Assembly: GCF_030052815.1 (NCBI RefSeq) | Contig: NC_079499.1 | Span: 86,033,183-86,097,182, forward strand | Reading direction: 5' to 3' | Source of the DNA: Hevea brasiliensis | Taxonomy: Eukaryota > Streptophyta > Magnoliopsida > Malpighiales > Euphorbiaceae | Length of the DNA: 64,000 bases | In this document: positions 53,400-64,000 of the stretch, in pieces | How positions within the stretch are numbered: position 1 is the stretch's first letter | Layout of the letters: every line of letters begins with the position of its first letter | Program-made: the position numbers and the translations under genes | The notes under the pieces: generated by a model | Database searches by the model: none | What the model saw: the letters and a program-made list of their open reading frames with translations, nothing else | Told to the model about the DNA's origin: nothing

Positions 53400-54632
53400 C
53401 TATCTCATTGCATAGTCTCTGACTGGAGCACTACCTTGCTCTGATTGATTCACTGTGCCTTGGCTGCCTGCTGGACTACCTCTACCCTTGCCTTTACCTC
53501 TGCTAGGTGGTTGTGAATCTCTGGTGACAGGGCTCTGAACTGACCCTTCAGCAGTAGTAGGAGGTGGTCCAACTGTGCGAGTACTGGTGTAGTCCTTGGC
53601 AAAGTGCCCTATGCCTCCACAGTTATAATAGGCTCCTATGGCCTTATAGCACACCTCACCATGATTTCTTCCACAAGTTTCACATTAGCGGGGAGTGTAG
53701 GAACTTTTGGTACTCTACTGACTAGATAGAGGAGGTTTCTATCCTGAATATCTTCCCCTACCGGACTTCTTACCACCTCTGTCATGTCCCCCATGATTTT
53801 TCCTCTTTCCAGTAGGACCACTGGAACTCTGATCTACTAACTTCCCCTCTTTTTCTGTCTTCGCTGATTTCTTTTTCTCAGGGGCCGCTTCAGATTCAAT
53901 TCTTTCTAATTCTAGTGCTTGAGAAATAAGCTTAGAGAAGTTGTTATGTTTGAATCCGACCACTTGTAATCTGATACTAAGCTTCAAGCTGGTTTCAAAC
54001 CTCTTACATCTCTCCCTACTGGTAGAAAGTAGACTTACTTCATAATGGCTCAGGTGGGAAAATTCCCTTTTGTATTCAGCCACCGATCTACTCCTCTATT
54101 TCAGACTTAGGAACTCTTGCAGCTTCTGGTCCACATAAGCATCAGGGACATATTTTTGTCTGAACTCCCTTAGAAAATCATTCCATGTTATTACTGAAGG
54201 TTCTACCAGACTATGGGGAATAGTTTTCCACCAGTCATATGCATCCCCCTGTAACAGAGACACTGAATATTCAAACTTGAGCTCCTCCGTACAATGTAGC
54301 TTCTTGAATACCCTATCCATTCTCTCTAATCACTGTTCTACCTCTAGAGGATCTACTGTCCCCTTGAACTCAGCAGCCCCATATTTCATCAATTTGTCAT
54401 ACTGCCTAGCAGAAGACTATGGTTGTACCACTGGTGTCTGTAGTGGGACTTGAGTAGGCATAATACCAGCCATTTGTTGCAACATTGCAGCCATCTGCTG
54501 AGCGAACTGAGCAGGAAACTGCAGTACTAAAGGGGCTGGTGCTGCTGATCCACTAACATTGCGTAGGGCTGGGGCATCCTCTTGTACCTCAGCCTCTATA
54601 GATTGATCGACTGAATGATCACCCTCTTCCAT
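53400..54632 (-). pseudogene. gag: gag of element D (several in-frame stops)
   Basis: MEEGD start at 54632, chosen because C and F share it, although the frame is open to 54674. N-terminal segment to 54417; capsid part 54320-54096 (MDRVFKKLHC, GDAYDWWKTIPHSL, FRQKYVPDAYVD); linker 54083-53739 (LISQALELERIE); zinc-knuckle part 53654-53400. The knuckle reads YYNCGGIGHFAKDY: the first and last Cys of CCHC are Tyr, so zinc binding is lost. Stops at 53716, 53739, 54096 and 53400 align with CAG codons in element C; another (TGA near 54340) replaces Trp. Confidence 0.92.
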
Positions 54633-54801
54633 AGTCAATTCGAGGATCTTAGACCTCCTGAACAAATAACACAAGGAGATTTATGCCTGTTAGTGCAAAT
54701 TTATAATGTAATGTACTGTATGTATCAAATAATAACATTGAGTAGTTGTACTATGAAGAAAGAGTATTCAAATTACAGGTGAAAATAGAATTTAAACACT
54801 A

Positions 54802-54813
54802 GCTCTGATACCA
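54802..54813 (-). other. Primer-binding site of element D
   Basis: Minus strand TGGTATCAGAGC, perfect initiator tRNA-Met complement, eight bases from the LTR. Confidence 0.92.
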
Positions 54814-54821
54814 CTAAAACA

Positions 54822-57800
54822 TGTCACACCCTACCCTTTCGTAAGGCATAACATGATCCCGTAGTATACCTAATGAATTACCAACTTCGTCTACTGATAA
54901 TCCATTAAATATACTATAAGGGATTTTAAACCTTCTCTTACTTCTTTTTACAGTGGTGAGCACTATTTACAGGTGTAAAAAATTTTTTAACTGAAGTGAA
55001 ACCAAATAACACATTTGAAGAAATAATAATTTCTGTAAAAATTTTAGCAGAGTGCCATATGTATTTTGAATAAAACAGTTCTTCAAAAACCTATAAAAAG
55101 CACTTCAAATATATTTCTCAATCTTAAACTCCAACATCAAATCCACACAATAAGTTTCTCAACAATTGGCAACTCAAATCCACAATAATTTTTCCAGTGT
55201 CTTCAAAAGCTGAGATAAAAGAAATATATCATAATATTTATAAACCAAAATAATTTACAAATTTAGTTTACAACTTTAATGTACAATTTTAATTTATAAC
55301 TGCTCAAAATCTAGAACACTATATACTTACAGTGAACATACATTACAATACAAAATGCAAAATATGGTATACTCAATATACCCGATGATCTTTCAGTGTA
55401 GTACTAGCAGCCTAGTCTGCTGCCCTGTCAGTCTATCTACCTGCGATAGCAATGAAAAGCTATCGTTGAGCCATTGTCTCAATGGTGCACAACATTAATC
55501 AAATACAACTTTAAATCACAAATCATAAGTCATATAAATAGTGGATACTTAAAACATAGTTAAATTCAAAAGACAGTGAATGTCAATAAGAATTTAAACT
55601 CCATTTCACAATATCACAATGAATATTAATAAATCACACACACACAGCTTAATCATGTTGCCAAAGTTTAATTCATCCCAAAAGCCAATGGCTAGTGAGG
55701 AATTCAATTCATCCCAAAAGTCGATGGCTAGTGAGGAATAACATAGCTAGCTAGCAATAATATGAGTACTCATTCTATTCGTCCTCAACAGGCACACACC
55801 TCAACACTTCAGCCAGAGAGGGAATTCAATTCATCCCACTAGACAAGCTAGCGAGGAATTCAATTAATATACATGATATTTATGGTTTCAAACCATTTAC
55901 AATGCTTTTCAATCAATAAGTATCCATCAAATATTATTCAAACAAATTTTCACAATTTAAAATAATAATATATTAATAGTCATAATTTATTTCAATTGAA
56001 AATTCAAAAGAAATAACTGTTGTGCACAAACCTCTGATAACTGTCTCTTGGCTCTGACTCAGTGTTTCCTTCCCCTTCCCTGAGTCTTTGCTAACTAAAA
56101 CACACAATTTGAAGTGTTTCAGTACTCATTTAAACTGTATCTAACAATAAGGCTTAATACTTAATTTATTGAATTCTATTATTTCCTTAGTCAACCTAAG
56201 ATGTTGACCCTCGATGCAGTCTAGGTGAATTAGGTTTTAATGTTACCAATGTGTCATATTTAATAGCCTTTTAGTGTTGGTACGTGTTACCCAATTCATT
56301 TTTATGTATATTGCATTTCATTGCAAATTGTCGGATTCCAGTATACTAATTTGACCTAGCCGGATGACATAGTTTCCTCGGTTTTCGAGTTTTAGTCCAA
56401 ACTACAAACTTGTAGGTCTATGTCTTATTGCACGCGGGGCAAAATTTCAGGTCATTCTGAGTTGTTTTGACCAAGTTATGGTCAATTTACCAATGTTGGA
56501 CAGAATGTACCAAAATGGTAACTTTTAGGTCATTTTTAGGTCACTTTTGGTTCGGCCAGTTTTTATACCCGAACTTGTGCAAGCTATTTGACTTGCCTAT
56601 GGTCATTTCTAGTTATTGGTGTCTTCATAAGAATTTTAGATATATGTCTCAAGTATTCATGATAAAAATTTCAGATCAATTGGACTTGTTTTGAGTGAGT
56701 TATGGCCAAAACACTAACTGCTGCCCAAATGGTCAATTTTCAGGTTTTCAAAGCACTAATTCGGATTTGGTCATTTTTTAAGTCACTTTCTAGGCAGAAT
56801 TTTGGTAAGCTTCCTTCACGAAAGTTGGCACTTTTTGTGCCTAGTTTCACCTCCAATTGGTTTCATACCAATTGGAGCCACACACTTAAAGTTATAAGCC
56901 AATACATACACTGCCCTATTGTACATTGTTCACCCTTTACCAATTACACATCCTATGCTTACCAAGTTAACTCTTCCATGTCATTTCTATTTTGTACCTT
57001 ACCATTAACACATTTCACAACACATTTTTGGTCATTTTGGCAGCTTATAACCATTCTCAATATGCACAGTATAACCCAGAATTTTCCAAGTCCAATTACA
57101 ACAATTAAACACATGAATGCACCTCATTTACATGTCCAAATTCAAACCTTATTACACACATACATGCTGCCATCCATAAAAACATAATTCAACAATATAA
57201 TTCCATAAACCAAACCATGAAACAAAACATTTTGATCTTCTTCATAAGGCTGCCACATGTTTACAGATATCCATCAATTGCCATTTTCACTTTTTAAGCT
57301 TCCAAATCCTACCTTACACATGGAATTCAAGTACAATACAATCAAACATTTAAATGATCATCCAAACCACTATTTACATGCAAGTATAAACTGTTCTTAT
57401 TGAAGTTCCATGGCTGGCAAAATGTACCTCTCCATTAACTCATCAAACTTCAAAAATCCTTCCACAAATCAACTACCCATAACACCCATTCAAAGTTTAA
57501 TGAAACAATAATTAAAAATACATACTTACCACTTTTGAAATTCTTCAAAACCTCACCAAAACTTAATTTTCTTACTGCCTATCTACTGCCCAAGTTGTGT
57601 AGAACAACTTTAGTGAAGGAAAATGTAAGGATCATGGCTTGAAGATGGAAGAGTGAAGCCTGCATGGAGCTTGGAAGCTTCGGCCATGGAGGTTTCTCTC
57701 CTAAGATGTTTCGGCTGGTTGTCCAAGGTCGAAGATGAAGTTAATTTCAGCCACAATTCTACTTAATGGTCCACTTAGGTGGAGTTAGTGGAGCACTATT

Positions 57801-58407
57801 AACATTTTAATGTTTGTTTATTCTAAAATTGTCAATTTCCCACATTTTCCTCCTAACTTTTGCTTTTTAAATTATGTACCACTATTTTAATTTTTCATGA
57901 CATTTTTCAAATGTAATATCATTTATATTTAATGGAAATTTAGGTCAAAAGACAACTCGGGGTGTTATATGACTACAATGCCCCTGTTCGGGTTACATTT
58001 CCGATTTTTCAGTAACACCGAGTTTTATAGTTTTCTCGATTTCTCATTTTTTTTGTACTGATTAATTAATTTTTCATTGATATTTCTAATGATATTTATG
58101 CTTCAATAGATGTTTATTTAAGTCTTAAAAATACTTTCTAGGGTTCCTCGTAGTTCAGGGCTAGTCAACGGTCAACGCCACAACTTTTTGGTGTGGTCAC
58201 CCATCGCTAGGGTTTTTGGTTCGTTTAACTTGGTTACATTTTATTGCTATTATTTTTTCTTTATTTTTCTTGTATTTTATTTTCTTGTATTTCATTATTT
58301 TATGTCTCCTCATCAATATTTAAATGTAGTTCTAAGCATTCTAGCTGTCCGGACAGACACTGGTCACCGGAACAGTAGAACGCACTACCGAACATAAGGG
58401 TGTTACA
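54822..58407 (-). repeat. 5' LTR of element D (complete)
   Basis: 3.59 kb, TGTCACACC at 54822 to GTGTTACA at 58407, followed by TSD CCTTC. Its minus-strand start, TGTAACACCCTTATG then TTCGGTAGTGCG, matches element C. Donor-like GGTAAGT on the minus strand ends at 57530; acceptor-like GCTATCGCAG at 55450-55441. Confidence 0.95.
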
Positions 58408-59100
58408 CCTTCAAAGGGAAAGTCCCCACCATAGCATAGAAGATTGGCTCCTTGTCTAGAATTTCTACAATGGTTTGCTACCATCCACAAGGAGTTTAGT
58501 TAATTCTGCAGTAGGAGGAGACCTTATGGAGAAAACGATAGCTGAAGCTTTGGAATTATTGGAAAGGGTTGCGTACCATAATTTTAAGTGGTGAAATGAA
58601 AAGGGAGATGCAAGAAGAACAATAGGGGTCCTAGAATTGGATGCCTTCAGTATGATTAACGCTCAGTTTGACCAACTCACCAAAAGACTTGATAGAATGC
58701 AGGCCAATGTAATAGTAGCAAGTAATCAATTCTGTGACAGCTGTGGGGGAGGTCATACAACTTTAAAATGCAATCTTTATAGTGAGCCTTCCACAGAGCA
58801 ACTGAACTATGTGAACAATGGAGGGAACTTCAACCAAAGGTAGGTAAATAACCTGTATTCCAACACATACAACCCTGGATGGAGGAACCACCCAAATTTC
58901 TCATGTTTTAAGTCGCAGAATCCTCAGAACCAACCCATAAACAAACAGCAAGGATATCGGCCACCACCATCAGGTTTCCAGAATAGAGGACAAAATGCAG
59001 CAATAACCACCACTCCCTCAACCTCAACAGGCAGAATCAAAGTTGATTATAGAGTCTATGATGGAGAGCTTTTTAGCAACACAACAATAGCAAAATGAGA
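58408..59100 (+). pseudogene. gag: Athila gag, 3' part (continues after element D)
   Basis: Begins with the second TSD copy. Blocks read FYNGLLPSTRSLVNSAVGG and EKTIAEALELLERVAYHNF, then from 58637 MDAFSMINAQFDQLTKRLD with the zinc cluster CDSCGGGHTTLKC and YVNNGGNFNQR, then NTYNPGWRNHPNFS and a Gln/Pro-rich tail, all characteristic of Athila gag. Stops near 58480, 58843 and 59095 break the frame. Confidence 0.85.
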
Positions 59101-59664
59101 TGATCAAACAACTAGCTTATAGAGTGGATCAACTAGCCACCTACAATAAAATTCTTGAACATCAAATTGCTCAGCAGGCTAGTTTTTCAAGCAAGTAAGG
59201 TGGAAAGTTACCTAGTCAACCTGAGATGAATCCCAAGGAACATTGCAAGGCTGTCACATTGAGGAGTGGGAGAACATTATAGGAACTAGAGGAAAAGTAA
59301 AAATGGAAAGAAGAAACTCCTGGAAATCCAAACAATCAAGAAGAGGAAGAAGAGAAGCAAGCTAAGGAAAGCAAAGAAGAGGAAAAGAAGAAGAAAAAAA
59401 AAATTATCAGAACCTTACGAGCCCCCCTTACCTTTTCTTTAGACATTCCAGAAAGCTAAATTAGATAAGCAGTTTGGCAAGTTTTTAGAGGTTTTGCGGA
59501 AGCTCTACACCAATATTCCTTTTACAGAAGCGTTATCTCAAATGCCCTCCTCCACAAAATTTTTAAAGGAAATCCTTTCCAAAAAAAAGGAGATTTGAAG
59601 ACTATGAGATAGTTGCTTAACAAAAGAATGCAGTTCCATCCTACAGAAAAAGCTACCTCCAAAA
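59101..59664 (+). pseudogene. Athila gag-protease linker (degenerate)
   Basis: Broken frames with KQLAYRVDQLATYNK, LPSQPEMNPKEHCKAVTLRSG and a Lys/Glu-rich low-complexity stretch (about 59290-59405), then a segment matching the start of the Athila protease region near 59440-59560. Several stops. Confidence 0.7.
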
Positions 59665-59866
59665 TTGAAAGATCCTGGAAGCTTCTCCATACCATGCTTG
59701 ATTGGCAATATGAATATTGATAAAGCCCTCTATGACTTTAGAGCCAGCGTGAGCCTAATTCCCCTGTCTATATGTCAGAAGCTGAATGTGGGGGAACTGA
59801 GACCAACCACCATCTCCTTGCAATTAGCAAATAGATTTGTTAAGTACCCAGTTGGTATCCTAGAAA
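59665..59866 (+). pseudogene. Athila protease fragment, cut by element F
   Basis: MKDPGSFSIPCLIGNMNIDK and YDFRASVSLIPLSICQKL, with LQLANRFVKYPVGI: the protease region of Athila. The expected active site D-L-G-A-S reads D-F-R-A-S, so it would be inactive. It ends at 59866 where the element F LTR begins. Confidence 0.8.
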
Positions 59867-62800
59867 TGTAACACCCCTTTTGGTATAGCCTGGTACATTT
59901 TACTATTCTGGTGACCGGTGTTGGTCCGGACAATTAAGAGAATTAAAACCACGTCTAAGATAGCTAGATAAGCCCTGAACGCAAATAATTAGTAATTACC
60001 AAATAGTTAAGTATAAATAAGAAAAAAAAAACACAAAAAGTTAAATGAGCAGGGAGTCACAGCGATGGGTGACCTTCCTGGGAAATAACTGTGAGGTCAG
60101 TCTTAACTCAAATTTTGAACAGTAAAATGTAACGCCGCTATCCTTAGGACTATTACGAACATAGTGGAGAAGAGAAAATCATAGAAAATAATTATTAAGC
60201 AGGTCAAATAATTAGGTCAGGGATCCAGAATAAATATCGAATAACTTGCAAATCGGATTGAACCAGCGATGGGCAATTTAGTTAATTCACCCCTAGAGCT
60301 GACTCCTAACCTAACTGTCAAATAAAATCAGAGAAAAAAAAATTTCAGGATCAAGAATTAAATTAAAGAAGTGAGGAAAAAGAAAGGAAAAAGAAAAGAA
60401 AAGAAAATAAGGAATAATGACATCATAATGAATGACATCATGTATGACTCAATAAATAATTATTAATTAATTACTTAATTTGACTAAGTCAATTTGGGAT
60501 AAATACACATAAAAATAACAAAATAAAGAAATTTATTTTTGGGTCTTCTTCCTCATGGTTCCCACTACTCACTTTCTCTCTAATTCCCTCACTATTCCAC
60601 CATTTTTAACCTTTAAAAGCTTGATTTCTCCTCCCTTCCTCACCATAAAAACCCTAACCTCCAATATTGAAGTTTGATTTTAGACCTTGGTGGAGTGATT
60701 AGTAACTAAAAGAAGAAGAAAAGAAGGAGACTTAGAGAATTAGAGAATCCATAAGTCAAGGTATGTATAAATTGGTTTTAAATCTTTAAATACTACTTGA
60801 AATTGAGTTGAGATGCATGGAAATTGTGAAGAAAATGAAAATAATCTTGCATACATGATGAGTAGAAAATTTGGCCAGCTTGTAAGGGTGTTGGATTTGA
60901 TGGTGTTTAGTTAAACTAAACATGAATTAGAGCTTAAATAATGTGGTATGTGTGGTTAGAATACTATGTGAACTCAAATTTCATGGAATTATGATGAATT
61001 GGGAAATTAGGGTTTATGGAATTGGAGAAATAGTTGAGAATTGGTCAAATGATGTAGTTGACCTTATTTGAGTTGAGAAATGGTCAAATGTGACCATTTG
61101 TGGTGTGTAGGAATTGTTGGACCTAAGTTCCAATTCGGATTGGTGAGGGTCAATCTGCAGGCAGCTTGACCTATGTCCATTTCAAGGACCAAAACTGAAA
61201 ATTTACCAACCCAATTGGTGTGAGGCTAATTGGGAATGAAACTAGACACAAAATGGCACATTTTTCAGTCGGGAATCATGCCCAGAAAGTGACCATAACT
61301 TAGTGAACAATTAGGCCAAATCAGGAATTGGGCAAACTAACCTGTATAAAATTGACCAAATGAACAGTAGTTACGTAACTGACCATAACTTGGTCTAGGA
61401 TGGTCCAAATGACCTGAATTTTATACCGATAGAAAGCTGAGACATAGCCCTACAACTTTCATGAAGAAAACAAACCCAAATTTTAACTATAACCTATTTG
61501 AAAATCCACCTGCAATCAACCCACAAAAATTGCCATAATCTAGAATTTGCCCAGAATTCTAGGTAACACCAAATCCGGCCACCTATGTTCAAATGGCTAT
61601 AACTTAGGCTACAAAAATCTAAATGGAGTGATTCAAAAAGGGAAATAAAGCTAAGACAACAAGGAACAACTTTTATGAAGAAAACTTAGCCAAATTATCA
61701 CAGTAACATAACCAACGGAACAATGCAAAACTGAACACCAAAACTGAAAATTTGAAATTTGTGCCTAAGAGACTTGAAGTTTTAGGAAACAACCAAAACT
61801 AAAAAATTAGGTAACCAAAATATGGTATGTGGGTGAAATTAGAATTCCCATACCTATTAAGCATTAGAAAGTCAACAAATTGACTTAAATAGTATCATGA
61901 ATAGTAACTCCAAAATACAAATTGTAAAGAATGTTAGGTTAAGCATGATAAAGTTAGAATTAAATAGATTTGAAATTATTTTTGGACTTATGATAAATTA
62001 TGATACTGAAACACTGTGAAACTGTGTGTTTCAGTTGAAAAGAATACCGGGAAAGAACCCGAAGCATCGAGTCAAGGTCAAGAGGCGACTCGTATAAGGT
62101 TTGTGCATAACATAAATATCCTTTAAACTTCCTTTGCAAAGTGCATGAAATGATTTATTGTTTACTTATATTGTAAAATGATGATTGAAATATACACTAT
62201 GCTTTTGACCTAAATTGTTGGAAATTTGATGATATGTGATTTAATTGTCAATAAATGTTTGGTAAATTGATAAGATTGTTTTGAAATCACAGTATCATGA
62301 CCATATATTTAAATGCCTCACTAGCATGACTAGTAGGAGAAATTAATTTCAAATTTTGATTCCTTCTCTGGCTAAAGTGTTGAGGTGTGTGCCAGTAGAA
62401 GAAGAAATTTGAATGGGTACCCATATATTTGAGCTATCTAGCCTTGTGATTTCTTATAAGCCTCCGGCTATTGAGATGAATATGTTTCGAATGGCATGAT
62501 ATAACTGTGTGTTTTTATGAAATTCGTTTTGAGACTTCCTAAATGAAACTATTTGGACTAAAAATTTATAAATCATATTTTGTATCTGTTTTTCATGTTC
62601 AGTTCAATATTTGAATAAATGTGATTTAAATTATGCATAAATGTTATTTTAGTATATTGTGCACCACTGAGTCCTAGTACTCAGGGATGGCTATTATTGC
62701 TGTCGCAGATATAGAGACTAGAGGAGCAGCAGAGTGAGCTGCTGAGTATCTTGGAGCCACGTCCTTGAAGTTTTGTTGGGTATATTTTATATCGTGATTG

Positions 62801-63329
62801 TAATATTTAGTTTGATGTATGTAAATGTATGTATATGTAATAATTGGTCATGAGCAGTTGTGTAGAGTTTGTAATAATATTATTTTGGATTTTCTAATGT
62901 AAATTTTGGATTGATGTATGTAAATTATTTTTACTTTAATGAAAAATGAATGGAATTATTAAGTACTATATTTGATGATAATTGAGTTGAGAAATGATGT
63001 TGAAGTTTGTTGTGGCAGTAATGAGTTTGATGAAAAAGAATTATTGAAAGTGTTTTTATAGGTTTTTGAAGAACTGTTTTCTTAAAATACAGACGACACT
63101 CTGCTGAAATTTTTCTAAAATTTGCGCAAAAATAAAATGGACAAAAATTTGAAATAGTTTTTAAACTTCTATTAAATGTAAGAAAATGCTCACCACTTTC
63201 AAAAAAATAAGAAAATGGCTTTAATATCCCTTGTAGGGTACTTAATGAGTTATCGATAGGTGAAGTTCGGTAGTTTATTAGGTATTCTACGGGATTATGT
63301 TATACCTTACAGAGGGGTAAGGAGTGACA
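59867..63329 (+). repeat. 5' LTR of element F
   Basis: 3.46 kb. Candidate TATA GGGATAAATACAC near 60500; donor-like TCAAGGTATGT near 60757-60766; acceptor-like TTGCTGTCGCAG ending at 62708; stem-loop pair 62667-62706; terminal hairpin CCTTAC/GTAAGG near 63305-63322. Confidence 0.9.
62667..62706 (+). other. Paired stem-loops near LTR 3' end (element F)
   Basis: CTGAGT-CCTAGT-ACTCAG (6 pairs; element C has CTGAGAC/GTCTCAG, so the sixth pair is T-A in place of A-T), then GGGATGGC (62684-62691) with GCTGTCGC (62699-62706), 7 of 8 pairs allowing G-U. Confidence 0.65.
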
Positions 63330-63337
63330 TGTTTTAG

Positions 63338-63349
63338 TGGTATCAGAGC
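63338..63349 (+). other. Primer-binding site of element F
   Basis: TGGTATCAGAGC, perfect initiator tRNA-Met complement, eight bases after the LTR. Confidence 0.93.
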
Positions 63350-63518
63350 GAAATTTTTAAAGTATGTTTTCACTTGTGAATTTGTGTCTTTTCTTTGATA
63401 AGTACAACTGCTCAATGTCCTTATTTGTTACATACAGTGCATTACATCATAAATATGAACTAACGGAGGGAATCTCCTTGTGTTATTTATTCATGAGATA
63501 TCTTAACTCCAATTTGAA

Positions 63519-64000
63519 ATGGAAGAAGGGGATCGCTCTGTTGAGCGATCAGAGGTGAGGCCCAGGAAGCCCAGCTCTCCAAAATATCGATGAGTCGATG
63601 GCACCATTCATAATTGCCACAGTTTCCTGTACAATTCGCCCAGAAAATGGCTACAATGTTACAACAAATGGCAAGGGGTATGCCTACTCAAGCTCCACCC
63701 CAGACTTCTGTGGTGCAACCTCAAGCTCCAGTCAGACAATATGACAAGCTGTTGAAGTATGGGGTGATAGAATTCGAGGGTACAGTAGACCCTTTAGAGG
63801 CAGAGCAGTGGCTGGAGAGGATGGACCATGTGTTCAAGAAACTGCACTGCCCAGATGAACTTAAATTTGAATATTTAGTGTCTTTGTTGTAAGGGGATGC
63901 GTATGACTGGTGGAAGACCATCCCCTACAGCTTGGCAGAACTGCCAGTATTGACCTGGGACGACTTTATTAGAGAGTTCAGATAAAAATATGTCCTAGAT
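63519..64000 (+). pseudogene. gag: gag of element F, N-terminal part (stops; runs off window)
   Basis: Starts MEEGDRSVERSE; TGA comes after about 23 codons at 63592-63594. From 63614 the frame reads FAQKMATMLQQMARGMPTQ, QYDKLLKYGVIEFEGTVDP and EQWLERMDHVFKKLHC, the usual capsid entry, to TAA at 63890-63892 where relatives have Gln (CAA). After it GDAYDWWKTIP and FIREFR follow, then a second TAA again in place of CAA. Unlike its relative element A, the capsid domain is present here. Confidence 0.9.

Larger units (their letters stand above)
47278..58407 (-). mobile_element. Element D: Tekay/Del-like chromovirus, minus strand, 3' end deleted
   Basis: 11.1 kb with TSD CCTTC. Read on the minus strand: 5' LTR 58407-54822, PBS, gag, protease, RT, RNase H, integrase up to the codons for YEALYG, then directly the LTR at 50590. 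The integrase tail, chromodomain, PPT and about 250 bp of the 3' LTR start are missing. Same family as element C by LTR ends and protein. Coding is interrupted mainly by nonsense changes. Confidence 0.94.
43092..59866 (+). mobile_element. Athila-like element, plus strand, interrupted by D and F
   Basis: LTR, PBS of the TGGCACC...GGGGA type, gag and protease segments typical of the Athila lineage, in order on the + strand. It begins with a tandem duplication of LTR plus leader. Element D is inserted in gag (TSD CCTTC at 47273-47277 and 58408-58412). Element F truncates the view at 59866; RT and beyond would lie past the window. All coding parts carry stops. Confidence 0.88.
59867..64000 (+). 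mobile_element. Element F: chromovirus-like, plus strand (3' part beyond window)
   Basis: LTR 59867-63329, perfect initiator tRNA-Met PBS, gag start. Same family as A by LTR start (TGTAACACCCCTTTTGG) and end (GGGGTAAGGAGTGACA). The left TSD would be AGAAA (59862-59866); the right copy lies outside the window. Confidence 0.9.

Noticed and set aside
58188..58397. Phe/Tyr-rich 69-codon ORF that could be read as a membrane peptide
   Set aside because: It lies in the U3 end of the element D LTR, in T-rich DNA, without conserved start or context.

Overview
This window is gene-poor, transposon-packed nuclear DNA of a plant, most likely a eudicot; the species cannot be named from the sequence. I find no rRNA, tRNA, CRISPR array or intact host gene. 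Almost every base belongs to at least six LTR retrotransposons of the Ty3/gypsy order, nested in one another. Their boundaries follow from duplicated long terminal repeats (LTRs), primer-binding sites (PBS), polypurine tracts (PPT) and three matching 5-bp target-site duplications (TSD).

Layout. (1) Element T, Tat/Ogre-like, + strand: partial 5' LTR 1-3595, internal region 3596-11983 (host-like exon, coiled-coil ORF, gag, RT, RNase H, archaeal-type RNase H, integrase, repeat-rich 3' UTR), 3' LTR 11984-12221 continued at 35295-39338. (2) Element A, chromovirus-like, - strand, 12222-35289, sits in the 3' LTR of T (TSD TTAGG). It keeps one short gag ORF that lacks the capsid domain, and almost no pol. 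(3) Element C, Tekay/Del-like chromovirus, + strand, 15037-27176, sits in the left LTR of A (TSD CCTAA); it has all domains but many frameshifts. (4) 39339-43091 is a decayed zone of LTR-end fragments, a truncated LTR and unreadable AT-rich DNA. (5) An Athila-like element, + strand, starts at 43092 with a 1.9-kb tandem duplication of LTR, PBS and gag start, and runs to 59866. (6) Element D, same family as C, - strand, 47278-58407, is inserted in the Athila gag (TSD CCTTC). (7) Element F, same family as A, + strand, starts at 59867 inside the Athila protease and runs off the window.

Relative age follows from nesting: T before A before C; Athila before D and F. None looks autonomous. T has an integrase with Lys at the catalytic Glu position and no visible protease; D has lost an RT catalytic Asp and two zinc-knuckle Cys; A lacks capsid and pol; C is broken by indels, some of which may be consensus errors.

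The signals I rate most interesting are not genes. One is an array of six RNA hairpins in the 3' UTR of T (10353-10979): outer stems of different sequence stay paired around a constant AAAA bulge and a CCC/GGG stem, with a GNRA loop in four. The other is a pair of stem-loops near the 3' end of the chromovirus LTRs, kept in elements A, C, D and F, where one base pair is reversed between families.
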